In this document: in pieces, positions 1-10,632 of the stretch
Layout: the number at the start of each line of letters is the position of its first letter
How positions within the stretch are numbered: the stretch's first letter is position 1
Assembly (NCBI RefSeq): GCF_001544455.2
Contig: NZ_FCOC02000003.1
Span: 434,001 to 498,000 of the forward strand
Direction: 5' to 3'
Length of the DNA: 64,000 nucleotides
From: Caballeronia sordidicola
GTDB lineage: Bacteria > Pseudomonadota > Gammaproteobacteria > Burkholderiales > Burkholderiaceae
Program-made: the position numbers and the translations under genes
The notes under the pieces: model-generated
Told to the model about the DNA's origin: nothing
What the model saw: only the letters and a program-made list of their open reading frames with translations
Databases searched by the model: none

Positions 1-2
1 GC

Positions 3-2575
<2,573 letters not shown>

Positions 2576-2576
2576 C

Positions 2577-3140
2577 ATGGCTTTGACTGTCCCTGAGATT
2601 CGTCATCTTTTCAACACATACGGCGCAATGGCCTACAGCGGCGAACCGGTGACGCAATTGCAGCATGCATTGCAGACCGCGACGCTGGCAGAAGCGTCCG
2701 GCGCCGGCGAAGCGCTTGTCGCCGCCGCTTTCCTGCACGATCTGGGCCATTTGCTGAACCTGCAGGGCGAGACGCCAAGTCAGCGCGGTATTGACGACTT
2801 GCATCAATATTTCGCGCTGCCTTTTTTGCGGCCGCTTTTTAGCGACGCCGTGCTCGAACCGATCCGACTTCACGTCGATGCAAAACGCTGTTTATGTGCA
2901 ATCGACCCGGAATATTTCTCCATGCTCTCGGCGGATTCCGTACGCAGCCTCAAGCTGCAGGGCGGCATTTTCAGCGAGGAAGAAGCAGAAGTGTTCCTGA
3001 AAAAACCCTTTGCTCAGGACGCGCTTTCATTACGCCTATGGGACGATCTTGCAAAGCAGCCTGATTGCAAGACCCCGGCGCTCGACCGTTATATTCAGTT
3101 AATTGAAAGATTATCCGCGCGGCACTGCGCAACGAATTAG
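2577..3140 (+). CDS. PhnZ-like HD-domain oxygenase of phosphonate operons
   Basis: A 187-residue HD-domain protein of the family found in phosphonate degradation operons (TIGR03276 type). PhnZ, its studied relative, is a mixed-valence di-iron oxygenase that cleaves 1-hydroxy-2-aminoethylphosphonate to glycine and phosphate. The PhnZ iron ligands and substrate residues appear to be kept: Tyr20, Glu23, His30, His54-Asp55 and His58 (HDLGH), His76, His99 in LHVDAKR, and Asp156. It starts two bases after phnY. The window shows no PhnY*-type hydroxylase that would make the PhnZ substrate, so it could act on a different hydroxyphosphonate or depend on an upstream gene. Family is confident; substrate is not. 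Downstream, 3141-3424 is AT-richer spacer without a clear terminator. Confidence 0.85.
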   Translation: MALTVPEIRHLFNTYGAMAYSGEPVTQLQHALQTATLAEASGAGEALVAAAFLHDLGHLLNLQGETPSQRGIDDLHQYFALPFLRPLFSDAVLEPIRLHVDAKRCLCAIDPEYFSMLSADSVRSLKLQGGIFSEEEAEVFLKKPFAQDALSLRLWDDLAKQPDCKTPALDRYIQLIERLSARHCATN

Positions 3141-3424
3141 TATTTCCACTCCAGGATAAAAACAAGTCACTAAGGAAACCGAATTAAATAAAGGCACGGC
3201 GCGTGCCGCAAAAATCCGATCGCGAATGACGGAAATACGACAATAAATGGAACAGCCCGGCGTTGTCGCGCAGATTCAACGCCTGCCGGGGCGGCCCGCG
3301 CAGGCATTACCAAAAAAATAAAAATAGCGTAATCTGCCTGTTCCCACGGCCGTCCCGCTTGGGTCTGGCCGACGCAGCCCGTGTGCCCCAAGGCTTTGTG
3401 CATTAATGCTTTCTGGAGAGTTCG

Positions 3425-5881
3425 ATGACATCCGTCGACCTGGAGTTCGAACAGCTCAATAGCACCGTCGATGCGCTGCGGCGCTCCATTTCAAACCGGC
3501 TCATGTACGGTGTCGGTAAAGATGCCGTCACCGCGCAACCGCGCGACTGGCTGCATGCGGTGGAACTGGCAGTCCGCGACCGGCTGGTCGCCCGCTGGAT
3601 GAAGACCACGCGCCAGCAATACGAGCAGGACGTAAAGCGCGTTTATTATCTTTCGATGGAGTTCCTGATCGGCCGGACGTTCACCAACGCATTGCTCGCG
3701 CTTGGCATTCACGAGGAAGTCCGTGAGGCGCTCAACGGCCTGGGTGTGGACATCAACACCCTCGAAAACCTCGAGCCCGACGCCGCGCTCGGCAATGGCG
3801 GCCTCGGCCGTCTCGCGGCCTGCTTTCTCGATTCCATGGCGACTGTCGGCATTCCCGGCTTCGGGTATGGCATTCGCTACGAATACGGCATGTTCAAGCA
3901 GACCATCGTGGACGGCAACCAGGTCGAAACGCCCGATTACTGGCTGCGTGCGGGCAACCCGTGGGAGTTTCCACGTCCGGAAGTGAACTACGTGATTCAT
4001 TTCGGCGGCCGCACCGTTCGTCACGATGATCGCACCGAATGGATCGACACGGAACACGTGAACGCAATGGCGTACGACACCGTGATTCCGGGCTTTGCCA
4101 CGACCGCGACCAACACGCTGCGCCTCTGGTCCGCGCGCGCCACGGACGAATTCGATCTTTCCGCGTTCAATCAAGGCGATTACCGCCGTTCGGTTGAAGC
4201 AAAAAATACCTCGGAGCACGTGTCGCGCCTGCTTTATCCGGACGACTCCACGCAAGCCGGACGCGAACTGCGCTTGCGCCAGGAATATTTTTTCGTATCG
4301 GCAACCATGCAGGACCTGATTCGCCGATACCAGCGCACGCACACGCATTTCGGGCGGCTCGCCGAGAAAGTCGCGGTGCATCTGAACGACACCCACCCGG
4401 TGCTCGCCATTCCCGAACTGATGCGCCTGCTCGTGGATACGCATCATCTGCCCTGGGACAAGGCGTGGAAACTCGTGCAGCAGATGTTCTCGTACACGAA
4501 CCACACGCTGATGCCCGAAGCGCTGGAGACGTGGGACGTGGAGATGTTGTCGCGCCTGTTGCCGCGCCACCTCGAGATCATCTTCGACATCAACGCAGAT
4601 TTCCTCAAGCAAGTCGGGGAGAAGTTCGGCCGCGACGTGGAACTGATCCGGCGCATTTCACTTGTAGATGAATACGGCCAGCGCCGCGTGCGCATGGCGC
4701 ATCTGGCGATTGTCGCAAGTCATACGGTGAACGGCGTGTCCAAGCTGCATTCGCAGTTGATGACGCAGAATATTTTCGCGGACTTCGCGCGCATGTATCC
4801 GGATCGCTTCACGAACGTGACGAACGGCATCACGCCGCGCCGGTGGTTGTCGCAAGCGAGTCCGAAGCTTTCGTCTCTTATCGATGAACGGCTTGGAACG
4901 CGCTGGCGCACCGACTTGTTCGAGCTTGCGCGCTTGCGCGAATGGCGCGACGATCCCGAGTTCAGGAACGCTTTTCACGAAGCCAAGCTGGCCAACAAGG
5001 TGCGGCTGGCCGCACGCGCGAAGCTGGAAACGGGAGCGATCATCGACCCGAACGCGCTTTTCGATCTGCAGGTCAAGCGCATTCACGAATACAAGCGGCA
5101 ATTGCTCAACATCCTGCATGTAATCGTGCGCTACAACCGGATTCGCGAGGCGCCCGAGAAAGCATGGACGCCGCGCGTGGTGATGTTCGCGGGCAAGGCG
5201 GCGTCCGCGTACAAGATGGCGAAGACGATCATCAAGCTGATCAACGACGTGGCCGAGATGGTCAACAACGATCCGCTCGTGGGCGATCGACTGAAGGTCG
5301 GGTTCATTCCGAACTATGGCGTGAGCGTGGCCGAACTGATCATCCCGGCCGCGGATTTATCGCAGCAGATTTCCATGGCGGGCACGGAAGCGTCAGGCAC
5401 CGGGAACATGAAGCTTGCGTTGAACGGGGCGCTGACCATTGGCACGCTGGATGGCGCGAACATCGAGATATGCGACGCCGTTGGCCGCGAGAACATGTTC
5501 ATCTTCGGTCACTCGACTGAGGAGATCGATGCATTGCGCGCGACGGGTTATCGTCCGCGTCAGATCTATGAACAGAATCCCGAACTGAAGCTGGCGCTCG
5601 ACCAGATCCGGCTTGGGTACTTTTCGCCGGACCAGCCGCACCGGTTCTACGACATCTTCCATACGCTCGTTGACTGGGGCGATCATTACATGGTGCTCGC
5701 CGATTTCGACAGCTTCGATCGCGCGCAAGCGGAGGTCGACGCCAAGTTCCTCGATAAAGATGCGTGGACCCGCAGCGCAATCGAGAACGTGGCCGGTATG
5801 GGCATTTTCTCGTCGGACCGCACGATCGCGGAGTATGCCAAGCATATCTGGCACGTGGAGCCGCTCGTGGTGTCGTCGTAG
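3425..5881 (+). CDS. glgP: Glycogen (alpha-glucan) phosphorylase
   Basis: An 818-residue GT35 phosphorylase that releases glucose-1-phosphate from alpha-1,4-glucans using pyridoxal phosphate; cytoplasmic. The PLP-binding lysine is Lys663 in GTGNMKLALNG, and the N-terminal MEFLIGR and GNGGLGRLAACF blocks are present. Length is normal for bacterial GlgP. A GGAGAG ribosome site precedes the ATG. The gene is not in a glycogen operon here: it follows the phosphonate operon by 284 bases and faces a small opposite-strand gene that ends three bases beyond its stop. No terminator is evident between the two convergent genes. Confidence 0.95.
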   Translation: MTSVDLEFEQLNSTVDALRRSISNRLMYGVGKDAVTAQPRDWLHAVELAVRDRLVARWMKTTRQQYEQDVKRVYYLSMEFLIGRTFTNALLALGIHEEVREALNGLGVDINTLENLEPDAALGNGGLGRLAACFLDSMATVGIPGFGYGIRYEYGMFKQTIVDGNQVETPDYWLRAGNPWEFPRPEVNYVIHFGGRTVRHDDRTEWIDTEHVNAMAYDTVIPGFATTATNTLRLWSARATDEFDLSAFNQGDYRRSVEAKNTSEHVSRLLYPDDSTQAGRELRLRQEYFFVSATMQDLIRRYQRTHTHFGRLAEKVAVHLNDTHPVLAIPELMRLLVDTHHLPWDKAWKLVQQMFSYTNHTLMPEALETWDVEMLSRLLPRHLEIIFDINADFLKQVGEKFGRDVELIRRISLVDEYGQRRVRMAHLAIVASHTVNGVSKLHSQLMTQNIFADFARMYPDRFTNVTNGITPRRWLSQASPKLSSLIDERLGTRWRTDLFELARLREWRDDPEFRNAFHEAKLANKVRLAARAKLETGAIIDPNALFDLQVKRIHEYKRQLLNILHVIVRYNRIREAPEKAWTPRVVMFAGKAASAYKMAKTIIKLINDVAEMVNNDPLVGDRLKVGFIPNYGVSVAELIIPAADLSQQISMAGTEASGTGNMKLALNGALTIGTLDGANIEICDAVGRENMFIFGHSTEEIDALRATGYRPRQIYEQNPELKLALDQIRLGYFSPDQPHRFYDIFHTLVDWGDHYMVLADFDSFDRAQAEVDAKFLDKDAWTRSAIENVAGMGIFSSDRTIAEYAKHIWHVEPLVVSS

Positions 5882-5884
5882 CAA

Positions 5885-6241
5885 TTAGCGTCGCAGGCTA
5901 TAGGTCGTTGCGCGGCCGAGCGTCGCTGATTCGAAGCGCGAAGTCACAATGCCGATCACGTCCGCGAGCGAACGTGACGGCGCTTCCACATGAAGCGTGA
6001 CGCAGTCATGGCGGCGATCCGTCGCCATGACCTGCATGCGTGCATCGCCGCCAAGCGCCCTTTGCAAGATGCGGCGAGGTCCGCTGGAATCGAGGCCCGG
6101 CAGGGTGATGTCGAAGGCGACTACCGTATGGGATTTGCGCGTGGCTCGTGCAATGGACTGAGCCACCGGCTGGGACGATGAGCGCAACGGGGAAGCAACG
6201 CTTGCCTGAACAACGCTTGCCTGAAGCATCGGATGTTGCAC
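5885..6241 (-). CDS. Hypothetical protein, about 118 residues
   Basis: A short opposite-strand gene convergent with glgP. The start is probably GTG at 6241, or the in-frame ATG at 6229; neither has a good ribosome site. The N-terminal third is Ser/Gln/Ala-rich and probably unstructured; residues about 40-118 alternate hydrophobic and charged residues as in a small alpha/beta domain and could be a regulatory ACT-like fold, but I do not recognise a family. The codon pattern looks like that of its neighbours. It could also be a chance open frame, so confidence is moderate. Confidence 0.5.
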   Translation of the reverse strand: MQHPMLQASVVQASVASPLRSSSQPVAQSIARATRKSHTVVAFDITLPGLDSSGPRRILQRALGGDARMQVMATDRRHDCVTLHVEAPSRSLADVIGIVTSRFESATLGRATTYSLRR

Positions 6242-6354
6242 CGTCTAGCGACGGGCGGTGGTCGAAACGTCACCACTTTAGCGAGCGGCGCATCAACGCG
6301 GGGCATTGATCGGACGCGCGCACGTAAAGAAAGTATCAAGAGCCGCTTCGTTGC

Positions 6355-6765
6355 TTAGATAGGCCCGGTCGAAGCCTTCGCCGCTGCCTGCGCTGCCACC
6401 GCTTCGTGCACGAGCGCCGCGACGCGCTGCGCAAACTCCTCGTCCTTGGTGGTGAACACTTCACGCTCGCCGTCCGGCACTGTCACGTACATACGATAGA
6501 TCACGTCCTGCGTGATCCAAGACAGATACCCGACCACTACGATCATGACGCCAAGCAGCAGCGCGGGACCTGATCCGAGAATCCCTCCGGTTATTGCAGC
6601 GATCAAGCCGACCACGCTCACGGTGATGGGCAGCGGCTTTTGTCGCGGAATCATTTTGACGGTTGCGCCACGCAGATCGCGCAGCGGATAAAGCTGGCCC
6701 GCGGCGCTCAGTCCCGCGCGGGCGAATGTAATGCCTCGTTCATTGAAGGGCAGATCGTGTTGCAT
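6355..6765 (-). CDS. DUF6232-like small membrane protein
   Basis: A 136-residue protein resembling DUF6232 proteins of Burkholderia. The N-terminal 45 residues form a small soluble part (FNERGITFARAG, then a basic stretch ending RQKPLP). Two hydrophobic segments follow at about 47-64 and 67-85 and would form a membrane hairpin, with a soluble C-terminal tail. Function is unknown. It stands alone, divergent from the VOC-family gene across a 155-base gap, and the previous same-strand gene begins 113 bases downstream. The family call comes from memory of the sequence pattern. Confidence 0.7.
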   Translation of the reverse strand: MQHDLPFNERGITFARAGLSAAGQLYPLRDLRGATVKMIPRQKPLPITVSVVGLIAAITGGILGSGPALLLGVMIVVVGYLSWITQDVIYRMYVTVPDGEREVFTTKDEEFAQRVAALVHEAVAAQAAAKASTGPI

Positions 6766-6920
6766 GTGGCGGAGTCTTCAGCAGAATAAAGGCGCAGATT
6801 ACCAGACGCGGACGTTTTGACCCTTTCACCCGTTGTCGCACCGGGGTTTATGTTGCGTTCGCGGTCGAATTCCCCGGTTCTCGTTCGTCGTGTCAGTGAA
6901 CCCGCTACTGGAGACAACGA

Positions 6921-7316
6921 ATGCAAACATCATTGAAAGAAAGCCGCGCGTTCAGCGGCTTTGCCGTGCCGGACCTGGCTGCCGCCAAAGCGTTTTACAG
7001 CGAGACGCTCGGACTCGATGTCACCACCGGTTCCATGAACGTGCTTGAGTTGCATCTGGCGGGCGGAAACCGTGTGTTGATATACCCGAAGCCCGATCAC
7101 GTACCCGCGACCTACACCGTGCTCAATTTCCCTGTCGCGAGGATGGAGCGGGCAGTCGACGAATTGACCGCGCGCGGCGTGCGTTTCGAGCACTACGACA
7201 TGCCGCGGTTGAAGACCGATGCCAAAGGCATTTGCCGCGATTCGGGCGGCCCCGTCATCGCATGGTTCAAGGACCCCGCGGGCAATATTCTTTCGGTGCT
7301 GGAGTCGGACGAATAG
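6921..7316 (+). CDS. VOC-family (glyoxalase/dioxygenase fold) protein
   Basis: A 131-residue single-module vicinal-oxygen-chelate protein. The N-terminal [20 protein letters not shown] and the C-terminal [14 protein letters not shown] are the hallmark ends of the betaalphabetabetabeta module pair. The substrate cannot be told: the family covers glyoxalase, resistance proteins and dioxygenases. A GGAG ribosome site sits before the ATG. It ends 16 bases before the convergent LysR gene hmfR1, so it is unlikely to belong to the furan operon. Confidence 0.85.
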   Translation: MQTSLKESRAFSGFAVPDLAAAKAFYSETLGLDVTTGSMNVLELHLAGGNRVLIYPKPDHVPATYTVLNFPVARMERAVDELTARGVRFEHYDMPRLKTDAKGICRDSGGPVIAWFKDPAGNILSVLESDE

Positions 7317-7332
7317 TGCTTCAAGCAGAGCC

Positions 7333-8247
7333 TCAAGCGTGTATTGCCGATTCGCTGGACACTAGCCGCAATTCATCCGCGATGGTCGCGATCAGCGCTT
7401 CGGCCGCCGCGCTCAACGGCCGTCGCGGATGACTGATGCGCACGATGTGACGCACGATTCGTGGCGCAAGAATGGGATAGGCGCGCAGCGTGCCCTGCCG
7501 GACCGCGCGCTCCACCACGATGCGCGGCAAGATGGTTGCAAAGCGGGTGCTCACCACCAGTTTGACGATCGTGCTCAGCACGTCGATCTCGAAGCGCGGC
7601 GCGAGCAATACGTCCTCGTGCTGGGCGGCGGTATCGAGTACGCCTCGCAGGCCGTGCCGCTTGGTGGGCAGCACCAGTTCTAGATCGGGCAATTGCGCAA
7701 GCTCGATTGCGTGCGGCAAGTCAGGACCGTGCACGGCGCTCGTCACCAGCACCATCTCTTCGTCAAGCAGCGGTTGCGAATCGAGCGAGAGTCGCGCACG
7801 CGGCTTGTTGATGAGCGCGGCGTCGAGTTGACCGCCCGACACCCAGTCGATGAACGTCGCGCTGTAACCGTCGGCTACGGTCACTTCCACATGCGGATAA
7901 CGCGCGTGAAAACGCGAGAGCGAATCGGCGAGCACGCTCTCGGTCACTGACGCAATCAGGCCGATCGACACATGCCCCGTGACTACTTCGTCGCGCTGCA
8001 CGAGTTGCTGGCGCGCGTGGGCGAGGTCGCGCATGATCGGCAGGAACAGGCGATACATGAGGCGTCCCGCGGCGGTCGGCGCCATGCCGTGCGCACCGCG
8101 CTCGAAAAGCTGCTGATGCAATTCGTCTTCAAGCTTGGCTATCTGCATGCTGAGCGCCGGCTGCACGATATTCAGCCGCTTTGCGGCCCGCGTGACGGAG
8201 CCGTCCTCGAATAGTGCGATGAAATACTGGATCTGCTTCAGGTCCAT
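7333..8247 (-). CDS. hmfR1: LysR-type regulator of the furan operon (HmfR1-like)
   Basis: A 304-residue LysR-type transcription factor, divergent from hmfF. The winged helix-turn-helix occupies residues 1-60 (GSVTRAAKRLNIVQPALSMQ) and the effector-binding domain about 90-300. Its first 36 residues are identical to those of the second LysR gene at the other end of the operon, and the two stay similar throughout, so they are duplicates that probably read related DNA sites. LysR regulators typically bind the shared divergent promoter and respond to a pathway metabolite, here perhaps furoate or a furoyl derivative. The symbol follows the Cupriavidus basilensis hmf nomenclature by position; which copy equals R1 or R2 is a guess. 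Confidence 0.85.
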   Translation of the reverse strand: MDLKQIQYFIALFEDGSVTRAAKRLNIVQPALSMQIAKLEDELHQQLFERGAHGMAPTAAGRLMYRLFLPIMRDLAHARQQLVQRDEVVTGHVSIGLIASVTESVLADSLSRFHARYPHVEVTVADGYSATFIDWVSGGQLDAALINKPRARLSLDSQPLLDEEMVLVTSAVHGPDLPHAIELAQLPDLELVLPTKRHGLRGVLDTAAQHEDVLLAPRFEIDVLSTIVKLVVSTRFATILPRIVVERAVRQGTLRAYPILAPRIVRHIVRISHPRRPLSAAAEALIATIADELRLVSSESAIHA

Positions 8248-8497
8248 GTCGGCGGCTCACAGGCATCGGTCCCGGATGTCGGGTCATCAATAAGTCTAAT
8301 GATGCAGCACGTTTTTATCAGACACATTAGATGTGATCATTCCTTTAGAGGCTTACCCCAGTGATATCCTACTAACGAAGCGCTTACATTGGGGCAAACA
8401 CGGATATCACGTGCAATGATCGATCACATCAAAAAACAATATTAGAAGTTATATCGCGATCTCGCTACGCTTCATTTCAGTAATGAGGAGACGCGAG
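8248..8497 (+). promoter_or_regulatory. Divergent hmfR1-hmfF control region with inverted repeats
   Basis: This 250-base AT-rich gap between the divergent regulator and hmfF holds two perfect inverted repeats. TCTAATG (8295-8301) pairs with CATTAGA (8325-8331), and GTGATATCC (8361-8369) pairs with GGATATCAC (8402-8410). Such sites fit a LysR activator-repressor arrangement. A weak ModE-like element lies nearer hmfF (AACAATATT, six bases, TATATCGCG; 8435-8458). A GAGGAG ribosome site at 8485-8490 selects the ATG at 8498 rather than the in-frame ATG at 8483. No terminator was seen. Confidence 0.6.
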
Positions 8498-9982
8498 ATG
8501 AACCAACGTGAAGCCGCAACGCACGGCACCGCAACAAGCCCGGTCACGAAGCGGGCCTTCGACGCATTGTCATTGCGCGGCTGGCTCGCGCATCTTTCGG
8601 CGACGGGCCGTGTTGCGACCATCGACAAGCCGGTATCGCTGAAACATGAACTCGCGGCTATCGCAAAGCGGCTCGACGGCACGCAGGCCGCAGTGTTCCT
8701 CTCGCCCGGCGGTCATGAAATACCGGTGGTCAGCGGTTTCATGTCGAAGCGCTCGTGGATAGCGGAAGCAATGGGCGTGGCCGAGAACGACCTGCTGAAG
8801 CGTTTTCGCGACGCCGCCGATAACCCGCTGCCATGGCGGGAAGTCGCTACGGGCGAGGCTGCTTGCCAGCAGGTGCGGCATACCCGGGATATCGACCTCC
8901 ATGCATTGCTGCCCATTCCCACGCATAGCGAACACGACAACGGTCCCTACATTACCGCGGGTCTCGTGATCGCGCGCAATCCACGCACGGGCGTGCAGAA
9001 CGTGTCGATCAATCGCATCCAGGTTCACGCGCGCGACCGCATGGCGATCCTGCTATTGCCGCGGCATCTGCATGCGTTCCAGAAAGAAGCGGAAGCTGCG
9101 GGCGATGCGCTGGACGTCGCTGTCGCAATCGGTGTCGATCCGCTCACGATGCTCGCGTCGCAGGCGATCTCTGCCATCGACTCCGATGAACTCGAAATAG
9201 CCGGCGCATTGCATGGCGTGCCGTTGCCGGTCGCGAAATGCGTCACTCACGACGTACGCGTGCCGGCGTATTCGGAGATTGTGATCGAGGGGCGTATCTT
9301 GCCGAACGTGCGCGAAGCCGAAGGTCCCTTCGGCGAATTTCCCAAGTACTACAGCGCCCAGGAAGCACGCGAAGTAATTGAAGTGACGGCGGTGACGCAT
9401 CGGAAAAACCCGATCTATCACACGATCATTCCGGCCGAGATGGAGCACTTGCTGCTCGGCGCCATCCCGCGTGAGGCCACACTGTTGTCGCATCTTCAGC
9501 GCAGTCATCCGGGCGTAACCGACGTTCATCTTTCCGTGGGCGGCGTGTGCCGTTATCACCTTTGGGTGAAGTTTGCGAAGAAGCGCGAGGGCGAGGCGAA
9601 GAACGTGATCCTGTGCGCGTTCGGCGCGCACTACGACATCAAGCAAGTGGTGGTCGTGGATACGGATGTCGATATTCACGATCCTTCGGAAATCGAATGG
9701 GCGATTGCCACGCGCTTCCAGGCCGACCGCGATCTCGTGCTGATTTCAGGCGCACAGGGTTCGCCGCTCGATCCGTCGACAACTGTGGGTCAACCCGACG
9801 ACGCGCCGTCGCACCTTCAAGGCATCAGCACGAAAATGGGACTCGATGCGACTCGTCCCGTTGCGTATCCGGGCCACGTGTTTACCCGCGTGCGTATCCC
9901 GGGTTACGACGCGGTCGATCTGCAAGGGCTCGTCGCCACCGACAATGCCGCCTTCGATACCTACCTCGGCCACGCGGGATGA
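8498..9982 (+). CDS. hmfF: 2,5-furandicarboxylate decarboxylase, UbiD family
   Basis: A 494-residue UbiD-family decarboxylase that depends on prenylated FMN. In the HMF pathway HmfF removes one carboxylate from 2,5-furandicarboxylate to give 2-furoate. UbiD features visible are SINRIQVHARDRMAI, the glutamate-rich VREAEGPFGEFPKYY and the GATLLS-like REATLLSHL region. The partner prenyltransferase gene (UbiX type) overlaps its stop by ATGA. Position in a run with furoyl-CoA genes and a GMC oxidase is what points to furandicarboxylate; alone, a pyrrole-2-carboxylate or aromatic acid substrate would also be possible. First gene of the operon. Confidence 0.87.
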   Translation: MNQREAATHGTATSPVTKRAFDALSLRGWLAHLSATGRVATIDKPVSLKHELAAIAKRLDGTQAAVFLSPGGHEIPVVSGFMSKRSWIAEAMGVAENDLLKRFRDAADNPLPWREVATGEAACQQVRHTRDIDLHALLPIPTHSEHDNGPYITAGLVIARNPRTGVQNVSINRIQVHARDRMAILLLPRHLHAFQKEAEAAGDALDVAVAIGVDPLTMLASQAISAIDSDELEIAGALHGVPLPVAKCVTHDVRVPAYSEIVIEGRILPNVREAEGPFGEFPKYYSAQEAREVIEVTAVTHRKNPIYHTIIPAEMEHLLLGAIPREATLLSHLQRSHPGVTDVHLSVGGVCRYHLWVKFAKKREGEAKNVILCAFGAHYDIKQVVVVDTDVDIHDPSEIEWAIATRFQADRDLVLISGAQGSPLDPSTTVGQPDDAPSHLQGISTKMGLDATRPVAYPGHVFTRVRIPGYDAVDLQGLVATDNAAFDTYLGHAG

Positions 9983-10632
9983 ACGCGATGAGCCCAATGA
10001 ACGCGCAAGAAAATGCGCAAGCGCCACGGCGCATTGTCGTCGGCATTTCCGGAGCGAGCGGCGCGATGATCGGCGTGCGGCTGCTGGAGGCGCTGCGCCG
10101 TATCGGTACCCACGAAACGCATCTGGTCGTCTCGGCATCGGGCGCCGTGACGGCCGCGCAGGAGCTTGGCATTGGCCGCAACGATCTCGACGGTCTCGCC
10201 GATGTCGTGCATAACGTTCGCGACGTGGGTGCATCGATTGCGAGCGGCTCGTTCGTCACGAGCGGCATGGTGATCGCGCCCTGCTCGATGAAAACGCTTG
10301 CCGCAGTGGCGAATGGTCTCTCCGACAACCTGCTCGCGCGCGCCGCGGACGTGATGCTCAAGGAGCGCCGCCGGCTCGTGCTTGTCGCACGCGAAACGCC
10401 GTTGAACCTCGCGCATCTTCGCAACATGACGTACGCCACTGAAATGGGCGCGATCGTGATGCCGCCAGTGCCGGCGTTCTACGCGCATCCGAAGACTATC
10501 GAAGACGTCGTGGCCCATACCGTTGGACGCATCCTGGATTTATTCGGTATCGAGCATCGTGAGATTGAGAAGCGCTGGAGCGGTCTCGCCGATGAATTCG
10601 GCGCCCGTGGCAATGGCGGAGCCAACGAATGA
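9979..10632 (+). CDS. hmfG: UbiX-type flavin prenyltransferase partner of HmfF
   Basis: A 217-residue UbiX/Pad1 protein. It would make prenylated FMN for HmfF from FMN and dimethylallyl phosphate. The motifs RIVVGISGASGAMIGVRLLE (residues about 18-37), SGMVIAPCSMKTLAAVANG and LVLVARETPLNLAHLRNM are typical. The start is the ATG overlapping the hmfF stop; the frame stays open upstream within hmfF but that extension is an artefact. In the original description the gene was named as a second decarboxylase, hmfG. The stop overlaps hmfA by four bases. Confidence 0.9.
   Translation: MNAMSPMNAQENAQAPRRIVVGISGASGAMIGVRLLEALRRIGTHETHLVVSASGAVTAAQELGIGRNDLDGLADVVHNVRDVGASIASGSFVTSGMVIAPCSMKTLAAVANGLSDNLLARAADVMLKERRRLVLVARETPLNLAHLRNMTYATEMGAIVMPPVPAFYAHPKTIEDVVAHTVGRILDLFGIEHREIEKRWSGLADEFGARGNGGANE

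Noticed and set aside
3491-4612. 373-codon open frame opposite glgP
   Set aside because: Antisense to conserved glycogen phosphorylase; residue composition is typical of a shadow frame.
9547-9978. N-terminal extension of the UbiX-type protein into hmfF
   Set aside because: Arg-rich shadow of hmfF; the UbiX fold starts after the ATG at 9979, which overlaps the hmfF stop.
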